The translations under genes were made by a program, and so were the position numbers. Source: Chryseobacterium sp. Leaf394 (GTDB taxonomy: Bacteria > Bacteroidota > Bacteroidia > Flavobacteriales > Weeksellaceae). From it: a DNA stretch of 64,000 nucleotides. A model generated the notes under the pieces. That model had not been told where the DNA came from. It made no database searches and saw only the letters and a list, made by a program, of their open reading frames with translations. Below, piece after piece: positions 43,288 to 52,169 of the stretch. The stretch is from the NCBI RefSeq assembly GCF_001424105.1, contig NZ_LMQH01000002.1, positions 62,005 to 126,004 of the forward strand, given 5' to 3'. Position 1 is the stretch's first letter, and each line of letters begins with the position of its first letter.

Positions 43288-44883
43288 ATGAAAAAAACGA
43301 AAACTTTAATGGGAGGGATCAAAGAAAACCTGCCTTCAGGTTTGGTGGTATTCCTCGTTGCACTGCCTCTTTGTCTTGGTATTGCATCAGCATCCGGAGC
43401 TCCTGCCCTTTCCGGAATTATCGCAGGTATTGTCGGCGGTATTATAGTTGGCTTTATCAGTAACTCCAATATATCAGTTTCAGGTCCTGCAGCAGGGCTT
43501 ACCACGATTGTCCTCAATGCCATTACAGATCTTGGTGCTTTTGATCTTTTTCTCTGTGCAGGTATTATTGCAGGTGTCATGCAGCTTGTTCTTGGTTTTG
43601 TGAGAGCAGGAAGCATTTCCAATTATTTCCCCAACAACGTTATTGAAGGAATGCTCGCAGCCATCGGAATTATCATTATCCTTAAGCAGCTTCCACACGC
43701 TGTTGGTTTCGATAAAGATTTTGAAGGAAACGAAACCCTCTTTGATAAAGGAATCAATTTTAATTATTTTACGGAAGCTCTTTCGGCAATACAGCCTGGC
43801 GCAGTTTTAATCACTTTGATTTCGGTGGGAATTTTAATTTTATGGGACAAAATCCCTACACTCAAAAGACTGAAAATACTTCCCGCCGCCCTGGTAGCTG
43901 TAGCTGCCGGAATTCTTATAAATGAATTCTTTAAAATGAGCGGCAGCAGCCTTACCATTGAAAAGCAGCATTTGGTTTCTCTACCCGTTCCTCAGAATCT
44001 TGCTGATTTTAAAAACCTGATTACTTTTCCGGATTTTTCCGGATTTACCAATTATAATGTCTGGCTTGCAGGCGCCACGATTGCTATTGTTGCTTCAATT
44101 GAAACATTGTTGTGCATAGAAGCATCTGACCGTCTTGATATGCAGAAAAGAATCACAGATACCAATCTTGAGCTCAAAGCACAGGGAATTGGAAATCTTG
44201 TAAGTTCATTCATTGGTGGACTTCCGATGACTTCAGTTGTAGTGCGAAGTTCGGCAAATGCCAATGCAGGAGCTACCACCAAGGCATCTACAATTATTCA
44301 TGGTGTGCTTCTTTTGATCTGTGTACTTTCGATTCCTATGGTTTTAAATAAAATACCGCTGGCAACACTTGCCGCAGTATTGATTATTGTAGGATACCGT
44401 CTGGCAAAACCAGCAACTTTCAAACATTTCTGGTCGCTGGGTAAATTCCAGTTCATTCCTTTTGTAGCAACGGTTGTAGCCATTGTATTCACCGATTTGC
44501 TGAAAGGAGTAGGAATTGGTCTGGCCATTTCCATTTTTTATATTCTGCAGGGAAATATGAAGCGTGCCTATTATTTAAGCAAAGAAAAACTGACCAATGC
44601 GGACGAAATCACCATGAAGCTGGCAGAGGAAGTTTCTTTTCTGAATAAAGCTGCCATTAAAAAGACCTTAAAAAATATCAAACCCAATTCTAAAGTTATT
44701 TTTGACGCAAGACAAACCGCATATATTGCTACAGACGTTCTTGAAATGATACAGGAATTTGCCAATGTGAGAGCAGTGGAAGAAGATATTGAAGTTGAAT
44801 TATTAGGTTTTAAAACATCTTATAAAGATTATGAAACCGATGAAAATTCTCATATTGTGATTACGCATACAAGGGCGATGTAG
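43288..44883 (+). CDS. SulP family inorganic anion transporter (bicarbonate/sulfate type)
   Basis: 531 residues. The start is the ATG at 43288: it gives KKTKTLMGGIKENLPSGLVVFLVALPLCLGIA, the family opening, whereas the longer frame from 43204 adds an unrelated hydrophobic lead. About 10-12 membrane helices up to residue 415, including SGPAAGLTTIVL (anion site) and GLPMTSVVVRSSANANAGATTK, then a C-terminal STAS-like domain of about 95 residues. Next to carbonic anhydrase, bicarbonate is the likely substrate (BicA-like); sulfate is possible. Confidence 0.93.
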   Translation: MKKTKTLMGGIKENLPSGLVVFLVALPLCLGIASASGAPALSGIIAGIVGGIIVGFISNSNISVSGPAAGLTTIVLNAITDLGAFDLFLCAGIIAGVMQLVLGFVRAGSISNYFPNNVIEGMLAAIGIIIILKQLPHAVGFDKDFEGNETLFDKGINFNYFTEALSAIQPGAVLITLISVGILILWDKIPTLKRLKILPAALVAVAAGILINEFFKMSGSSLTIEKQHLVSLPVPQNLADFKNLITFPDFSGFTNYNVWLAGATIAIVASIETLLCIEASDRLDMQKRITDTNLELKAQGIGNLVSSFIGGLPMTSVVVRSSANANAGATTKASTIIHGVLLLICVLSIPMVLNKIPLATLAAVLIIVGYRLAKPATFKHFWSLGKFQFIPFVATVVAIVFTDLLKGVGIGLAISIFYILQGNMKRAYYLSKEKLTNADEITMKLAEEVSFLNKAAIKKTLKNIKPNSKVIFDARQTAYIATDVLEMIQEFANVRAVEEDIEVELLGFKTSYKDYETDENSHIVITHTRAM

Positions 44884-44945
44884 TGGTGTTGGATGTGTGA
44901 TGACGGATGTTTGGTGATTGATGTTCGATGACGGCTGATGATGAA
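44884..44945. repeat. GATG-rich degenerate repeat
   Basis: Repeated short units on the plus strand: GGATGTGTGATGACGGATG, TTTGGTGATTGATG, TTCGATGACGGCTGATGATG. It starts at the SulP stop and ends before the terminator; probably a dispersed low-complexity intergenic element. Confidence 0.5.
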
Positions 44946-44972
44946 AATTTTCGACCGGTAAAAGTTTAAAGT

Positions 44973-45008
44973 AAAAAGACCATTTCCGTTTTGTGAAATG
45001 GTCTTTTT
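44973..45008. terminator. bidirectional terminator between SulP gene and pth
   Basis: AAAAAGACCATTTC (44973-44986) pairs perfectly with GAAATGGTCTTTTT (44995-45008) around an 8-base loop; T-runs lie on both sides. Serves the convergent SulP and pth genes. Confidence 0.8.
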
Positions 45009-45572
45009 TTATTTTCCGTTGAATGCAGACATGGTATTGCCTATTCCTGCAAAAACAAATGACAGACATGCTTTCGAGAATTTTTCTATTCTTTCAGAAA
45101 GTTTTTCAGATTCTTCTTCATTCCAGGTTCCTAAAACGTAATCTACCTGTCTGCCTTCTGAAAACTCAGCAGAAATACCGAATCTGAGGCGTGCGTAATT
45201 TTGCGTCTGCAGTTGTTCCTGAATGCTTTTAAGACCGTTGTGTCCGGCATCAGATCCTTTCATTTTCATTCGTAAAGTTCCAAAAGGTAAAGCAAGATCA
45301 TCTGTTACAATCAATACATTTTCCAGAGGAATATTTTCTTTCTGCATCCAGTATTTCACTGCATTTCCGGAGAGATTCATGTACGTATCAGGTTTAAGTA
45401 CAAAGACTTTTCTGCCTTTGTATTTCCCTTCTGCCATCCATCCAAAATTGGTTGTACTGAATGGTGATTCCAAAGTTTCAGCGATTTTTTCTGCTACCTT
45501 AAATCCTATGTTATGGCGGGTGTTTTCGTATTCAGCTCCTTTATTTCCTAATCCTACGATAAGGTATTTCAT
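45009..45572 (-). CDS. pth: peptidyl-tRNA hydrolase
   Basis: Frees tRNA from peptidyl-tRNAs that drop off ribosomes. 187 residues; MKYLIVGLGNKGAEYENTRHNIGF shows Asn10 and catalytic His20, with Asp in VTDDLALPFG near residue 94 and GSDAGHNGLKSI, the signature. Its stop lies just at the base of the bidirectional terminator. Monocistronic; convergent with the SulP gene. Confidence 0.96.
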   Translation of the reverse strand: MKYLIVGLGNKGAEYENTRHNIGFKVAEKIAETLESPFSTTNFGWMAEGKYKGRKVFVLKPDTYMNLSGNAVKYWMQKENIPLENVLIVTDDLALPFGTLRMKMKGSDAGHNGLKSIQEQLQTQNYARLRFGISAEFSEGRQVDYVLGTWNEEESEKLSERIEKFSKACLSFVFAGIGNTMSAFNGK

Positions 45573-45586
45573 TCTAAATCTTTTTG

Positions 45587-45594
45587 CAAAATTA
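45587..45594 (-). promoter_or_regulatory. -7 box (TAATTTTG, minus strand) of pth
   Basis: Reads TAATTTTG on the minus strand, 14 bases before the pth ATG. A TTG is 22 bases upstream, slightly long spacing. Confidence 0.4.
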
Positions 45595-45603
45595 AATTTT
45601 TAA

Positions 45604-45637
45604 AAATAAAAAAGCCCAATCTCAGTAAAGATCGGGC
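45604..45637 (-). terminator. terminator after the 45663 lipoprotein gene
   Basis: On the minus strand GCCCGATC (45637-45630) pairs with GATTGGGC (45621-45614) with one G-U pair, followed by a T-rich tail. It lies 26 bases past the stop of the lipoprotein. Confidence 0.7.
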
Positions 45638-45662
45638 ATTTATGTTAAAGAAAACTTTTAAT

Positions 45663-46610
45663 TTATTGCGGCTTATAAAGGTAATTGATACCAAAACCTC
45701 TCGTCATATACGTTTGAGGATCGTATGAGTAATTGGTTGTAAATACAATTGGTGCCGGTATAGGAGTCATTAGATCTGTAATCGTCATTCTTTTTGGATT
45801 GTTGATCGACAAGCTGTGGCTTTTTTCATCATTCACTCTTGTAGAAAGCAAATGAGAAATTTTATAAGCAAATGGCAACAAAGTGTGAGGATTAATCTGA
45901 GTATCTAAAGTGAAATATTCATACTTGTATTTCTCCGTTGGTGTTCCGAATGTTCCTGCATTAATTGCTCCGTAGTTTCTTTCAACTGTAGCAATATTGT
46001 CACCGGAATAAGCATAGTTTGAAACTGAATACAGGGTATAGTCAAATGGCACTCCTGTAACTTCTTCACCATTTCTCATGGTGATTTTATTCAGTTTGTC
46101 TGTACCGGTTGCGTACTCAAGATTGTAGATTTTTTTATACTTTTTATCCACTATCCAAGGTAAAGCAGGTACAGTACCTCCTGGAGGAATTTTCTTCACG
46201 TAGGTAATTCTGTTTTCTGCGATAATCGTCAGTCTGCCTCCTGCTCCGTACGTAAGTAATTGAGTGTAGGCTACACTGTCAGCATCCAGAGAACCGTCTT
46301 TATCTTCATCTAAAAATCCGTAAAATGTAATTTTGCTTACTTTATCACCACTCCACATCAAATCTGTTACAGATCTGGTAGATTTTCCTTTTGTAAGAAC
46401 TTTAGAAAGTAAGAGCCCGTTGTAACGGTATTCTGCAATGGTATCAGAATCTGTAATTTCTCTAAATAAAGATCTCGGTCCGTTAAGACCCGTGTTTTCG
46501 TTAAGATCGTTCAGCGGATTTCCTTCTTCATCCACCAAATCTTTACAAGAGTGTATAGAAGACAAACCTGCAACCAGCAATATAAAATAGAAAAGTTGTT
46601 TCATTTTCAA
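45663..46610 (-). CDS. surface lipoprotein, unknown function (susCD neighbour)
   Basis: 315 residues with a lipoprotein signal (FILLVAGLSSIHSC, Cys22). Mature part is beta-rich with YxYDxxxG-like strands (LEYATGTDKLNKITMRNG, YAYSGDNIATV), as in DUF4595/RHS-like lipoproteins. A GPRSLFREIT start and INPHTLLPFAYKIS plus a YSYDPQTYMTRG end are shared in order with the lipoprotein at 52170, so these are paralogues on either side of susCD. Its acidic residues after Cys (CKDLVDEEG) fit an export signal to the cell surface. Likely a glycan- or nutrient-binding accessory. Confidence 0.8.
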   Translation of the reverse strand: MKMKQLFYFILLVAGLSSIHSCKDLVDEEGNPLNDLNENTGLNGPRSLFREITDSDTIAEYRYNGLLLSKVLTKGKSTRSVTDLMWSGDKVSKITFYGFLDEDKDGSLDADSVAYTQLLTYGAGGRLTIIAENRITYVKKIPPGGTVPALPWIVDKKYKKIYNLEYATGTDKLNKITMRNGEEVTGVPFDYTLYSVSNYAYSGDNIATVERNYGAINAGTFGTPTEKYKYEYFTLDTQINPHTLLPFAYKISHLLSTRVNDEKSHSLSINNPKRMTITDLMTPIPAPIVFTTNYSYDPQTYMTRGFGINYLYKPQ

Positions 46611-46630
46611 AGAGATTACTTATTTTTCCA

Positions 46631-46638
46631 CAAATATA
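46631..46638 (-). promoter_or_regulatory. -7 box (TATATTTG, minus strand) of the 45663 lipoprotein
   Basis: CAAATATA on the plus strand, 20 bases before the start of the lipoprotein gene; separate from the susCD terminator region, so this gene can be transcribed by itself. Confidence 0.4.
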
Positions 46639-46760
46639 ATTTTTTTTTACATAAGAAACACTTTCTTACGAAGAATGTGGCAAAATAATATTAAAAATTT
46701 AACGATTTAAATATATAAGTATCATAATTACTTCAGATACCTAAAAAATTTTAAGATTTA

Positions 46761-46793
46761 AAAGAAAAAGAGACTGCCACCGGGGACAGTCTC
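46761..46793 (-). terminator. terminator of the susC-susD operon
   Basis: On the minus strand GAGACTG (46793-46787) and CAGTCTC (46776-46770) form a 7-base stem, extended inward by C-G pairs, followed by TTTTTCTTTT. It is 31 bases past the susD stop. Confidence 0.7.
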
Positions 46794-46823
46794 CTAATAA
46801 TCAATAAAATAATGAAGTTTTTT

Positions 46824-48470
46824 TTAATATGCAGGGTTCTGCGGGAAATTTTTATTTTGATTTAAATCCAACACCGTTTGCGGAATCGGTCTTAGTATTT
46901 TCAGATTACCGCCATTTCCGTTAAACTGAGATGCGCTTGTAATTTTATAATTATACTGAACAGCTCTGGCAACCAAAGTTCCGGTACGTTTAAGGTCAAA
47001 CCATCTGTTGTATTCTCCCAGCATTTCTCTTCCTCTTTCATCAAGAATATAGCTGATGTTGAATTCTGCAGGTGTCGCAGCGGTAACGCCCGCTCTTGCT
47101 CTTACAGCATTCAGTCTGGTCAGACCTAGGCCTGGGTTTCCTGCTTTTAAATAAGCTTCGGCAGCAATAAGATAGGTATCTGCCAACCTCGCAATGGTAA
47201 TATCTCTTGTACTTACCGGCCCTGTACTTGCCGGTGTAGTTAACGCTGGATCGTCAAACTTCTTCACAGGAATCGTCTGGTAATCTAAATTTTTAACAAG
47301 AGTATATGCTGCATCATATGTTCCTTTATCGTGGTAGATAAATCCGTTTGCCAGTTTTGCTGCATTAGCAGTCATCCACGATGTTTTATCTGCTGCTGTG
47401 TACCACAACGGCTCATAGAAATGCTTGATTTTAAGTGATGAATGATCGGATACTCTAAAGAAGTCATAGTATCTTTCGTAAACTACATTCATAAAGGTAG
47501 CTTCCCATCTTGAATCGCCCTGTTTAAATAACTCCAGAGCATATTTTGTCGGACAGAGATTGTAACTTCTCAAAGGCGCACTCCCCTGCGTTTCTGCACC
47601 TCCCAGATAGGAACTGAAATAGTAGAACTGTTTGTTTCCCAATGTTGTAGGGGAAGTTGCCGTAGAGCTTTTATCATACTGAACTGAGAAAATGGTTTCT
47701 GCATTCAATTCGGTAGCAGGAGCATACAACTGAGCTGGAGTGAGAGTAAGTGCCTGACCTCCAATAGCAGCATCTGCGTAAGTTGCTGCAGTCGTAAAAT
47801 CTGAAGCAGAACCAAAAGTTTCATAGCCTCTGGTAAGATATACTTTTGCAAGAAGATCATTAACTGCTTTTTTATTTACTCTTCCACTGCTTACATAAGC
47901 TGTATTTCCAACCGCAGGTAGTGATGCCTCTAGTTCTTTGATTATATACGTGTACACTTCCTGAGCTGTATTTCTGTCAAACTGCAATACCGGAGCTGTA
48001 AAGTTCTGCTCAACAATTGGCACTCCTCCGTAGGTTTGCACTAAAAGAAAATATGCATTTGCTCTTAAAAATCTTGCTTCACCAACCAACACCGGCACAT
48101 TAGCCGTCTGTTCTGTAAGTGTAGAATAATAAATCGTTTTGTTTACTGACTGGATAAGCTGATAAGAAGACATGTACAATTGATCAACGCCTTCTGACGA
48201 TGGAATCAGCTGCGTATACTGGCTCAAACCTGCAGGTTCTGGAGTTCTTCCCTCCGCATACATATCGGTTCCCGCCACGAAAAGCCATGGATCGCCGCCA
48301 TACATCCCTTTAAGCCATGCATAATTTGAATTTACAAGCAACTGAAAACCAGAAGCTGTTTTGTACGTTTCATCTGCTTCCACGTATGATAAACTTTCTT
48401 CTACAATAAAATCGTTACAGGAGTTAAAAACCGCTGTAGCAAAAACTAATGTTAATATTATTTTTTTCAT
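46824..48470 (-). CDS. SusD/RagB family outer-membrane nutrient-binding lipoprotein
   Basis: 548 residues, typical length. Lipoprotein signal ends at Cys18 (LVFATAVFNSC). It shows the family landmarks GEARFLRANAYFLLVQTYGGVPIV (TPR-like helix), ARLADTYLIAAEAYLKAGN, and LNAVRARAGV...LDERGREMLGEYNRWFDLKRTG. It acts as the substrate-capturing lid of the SusC partner encoded 11 bases upstream. Substrate cannot be read; no glycoside hydrolase gene is beside it. Confidence 0.96.
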   Translation of the reverse strand: MKKIILTLVFATAVFNSCNDFIVEESLSYVEADETYKTASGFQLLVNSNYAWLKGMYGGDPWLFVAGTDMYAEGRTPEPAGLSQYTQLIPSSEGVDQLYMSSYQLIQSVNKTIYYSTLTEQTANVPVLVGEARFLRANAYFLLVQTYGGVPIVEQNFTAPVLQFDRNTAQEVYTYIIKELEASLPAVGNTAYVSSGRVNKKAVNDLLAKVYLTRGYETFGSASDFTTAATYADAAIGGQALTLTPAQLYAPATELNAETIFSVQYDKSSTATSPTTLGNKQFYYFSSYLGGAETQGSAPLRSYNLCPTKYALELFKQGDSRWEATFMNVVYERYYDFFRVSDHSSLKIKHFYEPLWYTAADKTSWMTANAAKLANGFIYHDKGTYDAAYTLVKNLDYQTIPVKKFDDPALTTPASTGPVSTRDITIARLADTYLIAAEAYLKAGNPGLGLTRLNAVRARAGVTAATPAEFNISYILDERGREMLGEYNRWFDLKRTGTLVARAVQYNYKITSASQFNGNGGNLKILRPIPQTVLDLNQNKNFPQNPAY

Positions 48471-48481
48471 GTTTTTCTCAA

Positions 48482-51400
48482 TTAAAATTTAGCACTTAAA
48501 CCCAGTTGCGTTGTGATTGCCGCAGGCCTGTTGATACCTCTGCCGGCAGCAGCCCATTCAGGATCGTATCCGTCAAACTTTGTAAATACAAATGGATCCA
48601 GCACATTTACATATAATCTTAAATTATTCATTTTGATTCTCTTCAAAAAGTCTGCATCAAAAGTATATCCCAATGAAATATTTTTCACCTTAACAAAAGA
48701 GACATCTCTGTAGTATCCAAATCCGCTTTGCCAGAATGTACCTGCACCAGTACCGATTGCACCGGGTCTTGGGTTGGAATTATTAGCATTTGCCTCCAAA
48801 CCGGCAGAATTACTGGGAACAAAATATTCCATAGCCATTTTTTGTCTTCCTCTGTCTGAAACATCAGCAAACATTTGATGGAATGTACTTAAGACAGTCT
48901 GTCCCTGGTTGGTTATTACAGAGAAATTGAAATCAAATTTCCCTACAGTAAGCCTTGAGTAAAAACTCCCCTGCCATTTTGGTACAGCACTTCCGATTAC
49001 CGTTCTGTCGTCAGCATTAAATTTTCCATCCCCATTTAAATCTTTTGGCCTGGCCTGCCCGGGTGCCATTCCGTAAGAAGCTGCCTGAGCTGCTTCACTT
49101 TCCTGCCATACTCCGTCGAAAACATAATTATAATTAGGATTAAGGTGAGCTCCTAAAATCAAATTATTACCTATATCACTTACCCTGTTCTGACCGTAGA
49201 TAGACTCTAATTCGTTTACATTTTTAGTAAAGGTAAACGTCGTTTCCCAGGTTATAAAATTGGTTTTGATATTTTTTGTGGTAAGCAATACTTCAACACC
49301 CTTGTTCCGTACGGATCCAACATTTGAATAGGTACGTCTATATCCGTTTTCAGCTGGTGGTTGCTGAGGATAAATCAAATCTTCGGAAAGTCTGTCGTAT
49401 ACATCTACAGTACCTGTAATTCGATTTCTCAATAATCCAAAATCAACCCCAAAGTTTAATTCTCTGGTTTTTTCCCACGTTAAAGTTCTGTTTGCCAAAT
49501 TGGCACTTTGCCAACCTGGAACCAATACGCCGCCATTTGCGTAAAAAGTCTGCTGATTAAGCAATGCCAGAGTTTGGTAAGGGTTTACATTATCATTTCC
49601 GGTATATCCTATACTGGCTCTCAGTTTTAAATCTGAAATTGCTTTTACATTTTCCAAAAATGATTCTTTCTTCAGTTTCCAGCCTAAAGCAAGCGACGGG
49701 AAAACAGTCCACTGGTTACCGGATGCTAAAACAGAAGATCCATCCCATCTTGATGAAGCTGTAAGCAGGTATTTGTCTTTAAAACTGTAATTTAACCGTG
49801 CAGCAAATGAACTCAATGTTCTTTTCATATAAGGAGGTATTTCACCTCTGTTATCCAACTGGAAACTGGCAGGTAAACCGGCTCCCAAATTATAATATCC
49901 TGTACCAAAAGGCATCCCATAAGAATAACCGTAGCTCCACTGATCTGTACTGGAATAAATACTCTGAAGAAGCAGTAAGCTCACATCATGAATATCATTG
50001 AATGTATGTTTTAAATCAATTTGATTATCCCATGTGTAGTTGAAGTTTTCTGTTTTGTAAAGCGATGCTGAGTTTTGGTTATTTGTAGCAATACCAATAT
50101 TAGTTTCTGCAGCATTTGAAATTCCTAAAGCTGACTGATTAAATCCACCCGAGAAAGTTGTCTTGAATGACATCCATTTCACCGGTTGATACTGTAAAAA
50201 TACATTCCCAACGACCTGCCAGCTTTTTTCATTCTGTTGAGAGTTCGCGATTTCTACCAAAGGATTTATAGTACTCGTTTTGTTAATAGCCCATGAACCG
50301 TCAGGATACAAGAGTTTTCCCGGTAAAGTAAATAATTTTCCAACAATGTCATTACCCTGAGCATCTACCGCATAAGGAGAAATAAGAGGGCTAAAACTGA
50401 ATGCCGACTGCATCGCCGTATCACTGCCATAGTCAGTGATTATTCTGGCCAGGGTTATATTAGCACCCGTGGTAAACTTAGAATTAATTTTATGATTTAC
50501 TCCGAGTTTGAAAGTATATTTCTTGTTTGAATCATTTTCTATAAGTCCCTCATTTCCCTGAACACCGAATGAAAGATTATAGGCCATTCCACCATCTGAT
50601 CTCCCTGCAATATTTAAATAGTGATTCTGCATAGTACCCGGCTGAAGTACAGCATCATACCAATCGAAGTTGTATCCGTTATTCGCTCTCTGCACCAAGA
50701 GTGGACTTTGATTTCCGGCCAGAGATGCAAGGTTTGCAGGAGTCTGCGTAAGTGGAGTTGCGCTCAAATAGGCTGCCTGATGAAACTTCCACCATTCCGC
50801 TCCTGTCATCATCTGGGGAAGACGTGCCGCGGTTCTGATACCGTAGGATGTTTCAAGAGAAACATTAACGCCTGATTTTACTGTTGCACCACTTTTTGTG
50901 GTAACGATTACGACACCACTTGCTCCCCTTGAACCGTAAATTGCCGCTGAAGATGCATCTTTCAAAACATCCATTCTTGCGATATCCTGAGGATTCAGAA
51001 AGTCAATATTATCTGTGGGAACACCGTCTACGACGTACAAAGGGTTTCCTGAAGAGATCAAAGAGTTGTTTCCTCTGATAGTCATTTTAAAACCATCCCC
51101 CACTCTTCCTGAGTTTGCAGATATATTCACACCCGCCATACTTCCCTGGATCGCTTCCAGTGGACTTGTTGTATTTCTTTCTACGATTCTTTCGGCACTC
51201 AGTGTGTTCACTGAGCCTGTAAGATCGGTCTTTTTTACAGATCCGTATCCTACAATTACAACCTGTTCAATATTTTTTGTTTTATCTTCCTGCAGAGGAA
51301 TGGCAATGAAGCTTCGGTTATCTACTGGTATAGTCTGTGTCTGGAAACCGTCTGTTGTAACAGAAAGAGCTGACTGATCTTTAAGAAGCGTAATAATGAA

Positions 51401-51604
51401 GTTCCCTTCTGCGTCTGTAGTTACAGTGTTTTCGGTTCCTTCCTCAGTTACTTTGACATTAGGCATGGCCGCCTGTTTGTCGTTTGTGATTTTTCCGCTC
51501 ACTTCTTTCCCCTGCTGTGCAAATACTACTGCGGAAGAAAAGAGAAACAAGACAGCGAGCTTTTTGCGAACAAAGCCGGAACCTGTTAGTTTTTCAAATG
51601 ACAT
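48482..51604 (-). CDS. SusC/RagA family TonB-dependent outer-membrane transporter
   Basis: 1040 residues. Signal peptide (LAVLFLFSSAVVFAQQ, cut near residue 30), a CarboxypepD_reg-like domain (EVSGKITNDKQAAMPNVKV, about 34-115), TonB-box/plug region (KNIEQVVIVGYGSVKKTDLTGSV), then the conserved LKDASSAAIYGSRGASGVVIVTTK plug motif, and a beta-barrel ending in QLGLSAKF, with C-terminal Phe. Imports a ligand, with energy from TonB, together with SusD. Two candidate operators lie upstream. Confidence 0.97.
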   Translation of the reverse strand: MSFEKLTGSGFVRKKLAVLFLFSSAVVFAQQGKEVSGKITNDKQAAMPNVKVTEEGTENTVTTDAEGNFIITLLKDQSALSVTTDGFQTQTIPVDNRSFIAIPLQEDKTKNIEQVVIVGYGSVKKTDLTGSVNTLSAERIVERNTTSPLEAIQGSMAGVNISANSGRVGDGFKMTIRGNNSLISSGNPLYVVDGVPTDNIDFLNPQDIARMDVLKDASSAAIYGSRGASGVVIVTTKSGATVKSGVNVSLETSYGIRTAARLPQMMTGAEWWKFHQAAYLSATPLTQTPANLASLAGNQSPLLVQRANNGYNFDWYDAVLQPGTMQNHYLNIAGRSDGGMAYNLSFGVQGNEGLIENDSNKKYTFKLGVNHKINSKFTTGANITLARIITDYGSDTAMQSAFSFSPLISPYAVDAQGNDIVGKLFTLPGKLLYPDGSWAINKTSTINPLVEIANSQQNEKSWQVVGNVFLQYQPVKWMSFKTTFSGGFNQSALGISNAAETNIGIATNNQNSASLYKTENFNYTWDNQIDLKHTFNDIHDVSLLLLQSIYSSTDQWSYGYSYGMPFGTGYYNLGAGLPASFQLDNRGEIPPYMKRTLSSFAARLNYSFKDKYLLTASSRWDGSSVLASGNQWTVFPSLALGWKLKKESFLENVKAISDLKLRASIGYTGNDNVNPYQTLALLNQQTFYANGGVLVPGWQSANLANRTLTWEKTRELNFGVDFGLLRNRITGTVDVYDRLSEDLIYPQQPPAENGYRRTYSNVGSVRNKGVEVLLTTKNIKTNFITWETTFTFTKNVNELESIYGQNRVSDIGNNLILGAHLNPNYNYVFDGVWQESEAAQAASYGMAPGQARPKDLNGDGKFNADDRTVIGSAVPKWQGSFYSRLTVGKFDFNFSVITNQGQTVLSTFHQMFADVSDRGRQKMAMEYFVPSNSAGLEANANNSNPRPGAIGTGAGTFWQSGFGYYRDVSFVKVKNISLGYTFDADFLKRIKMNNLRLYVNVLDPFVFTKFDGYDPEWAAAGRGINRPAAITTQLGLSAKF

Positions 51605-51708
51605 AATTGATTAGTGTTTTTTGTGAGTTTAAATTTGCTGTTTCCGACAAGTAATTTGAGCTTAGCTACTTCACAAATTTCTTATCATAAAAATTATGAA
51701 AAACCTCT

Positions 51709-51724
51709 GCGTAATCGATTGCAC
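51709..51724. promoter_or_regulatory. candidate LacI-type operator, proximal
   Basis: GCGTAATCGATTGCAC is an imperfect palindrome centred on ATCGAT, followed by GTTTGCG. It lies about 105 bases before the susC start. The shape fits LacI-family operators; no regulator gene is nearby. Confidence 0.4.
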
Positions 51725-51932
51725 GTTTGCGTTTGATTTTTCTGTTTTCTATATTAAACTTTTTTTAATATAATTTTAATAATTTTTAACATTGAGAACG
51801 AATTATTTTTTAAAAAACTGATTTTCAATAATTTATTTTTACTTCATATTTGAAATAAAACATGATTTTTATCAGTTTTTTACTAAAATAATCTCATAAT
51901 TTTTCCCAAAATGGCAGGCAATATCGCAATAT

Positions 51933-51946
51933 TGTTATCGATTACA
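51933..51946. promoter_or_regulatory. candidate LacI-type operator, distal
   Basis: TGTTATCGATTACA is palindromic at 12 of 14 positions and shares the ATCGAT centre with the proximal site 220 bases away. Confidence 0.4.
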
Positions 51947-52035
51947 CAAAAATGCTCTGCTTAATTTCCCGGAATTTTCTGAAATAACTTTCATTTTCAG
52001 TTTAAAAAACACATTAAAATGCTTCTAAAAAAAGC

Positions 52036-52066
52036 AATAAAAAAACTGCCTTTGCGAGGCAGTTTT
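52036..52066 (-). terminator. terminator after the 52170 lipoprotein gene
   Basis: On the minus strand AAAACTGCC (52066-52058) pairs perfectly with GGCAGTTTT (52050-52042), 7-base loop, then TTTTTATTG. It is 104 bases past the lipoprotein stop. Confidence 0.75.
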
Positions 52067-52169
52067 CAGTTTAAAAGGATAATTTTTTCCGACACTTTCA
52101 ACTAACTCAGATAGCTTTTTTAAAAGCAATTAATCTTAATCTACTTGAAAGTTTTATTCATATAAAACA

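Larger units (their letters stand above)
51605..52169. other. 565-base regulatory region upstream of susC
   Basis: No gene. It holds two ATCGAT-centred palindromes (51709-51724, 51933-51946), very AT-rich stretches between, and the terminator of the upstream lipoprotein gene (52036-52066). Confidence 0.6.
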
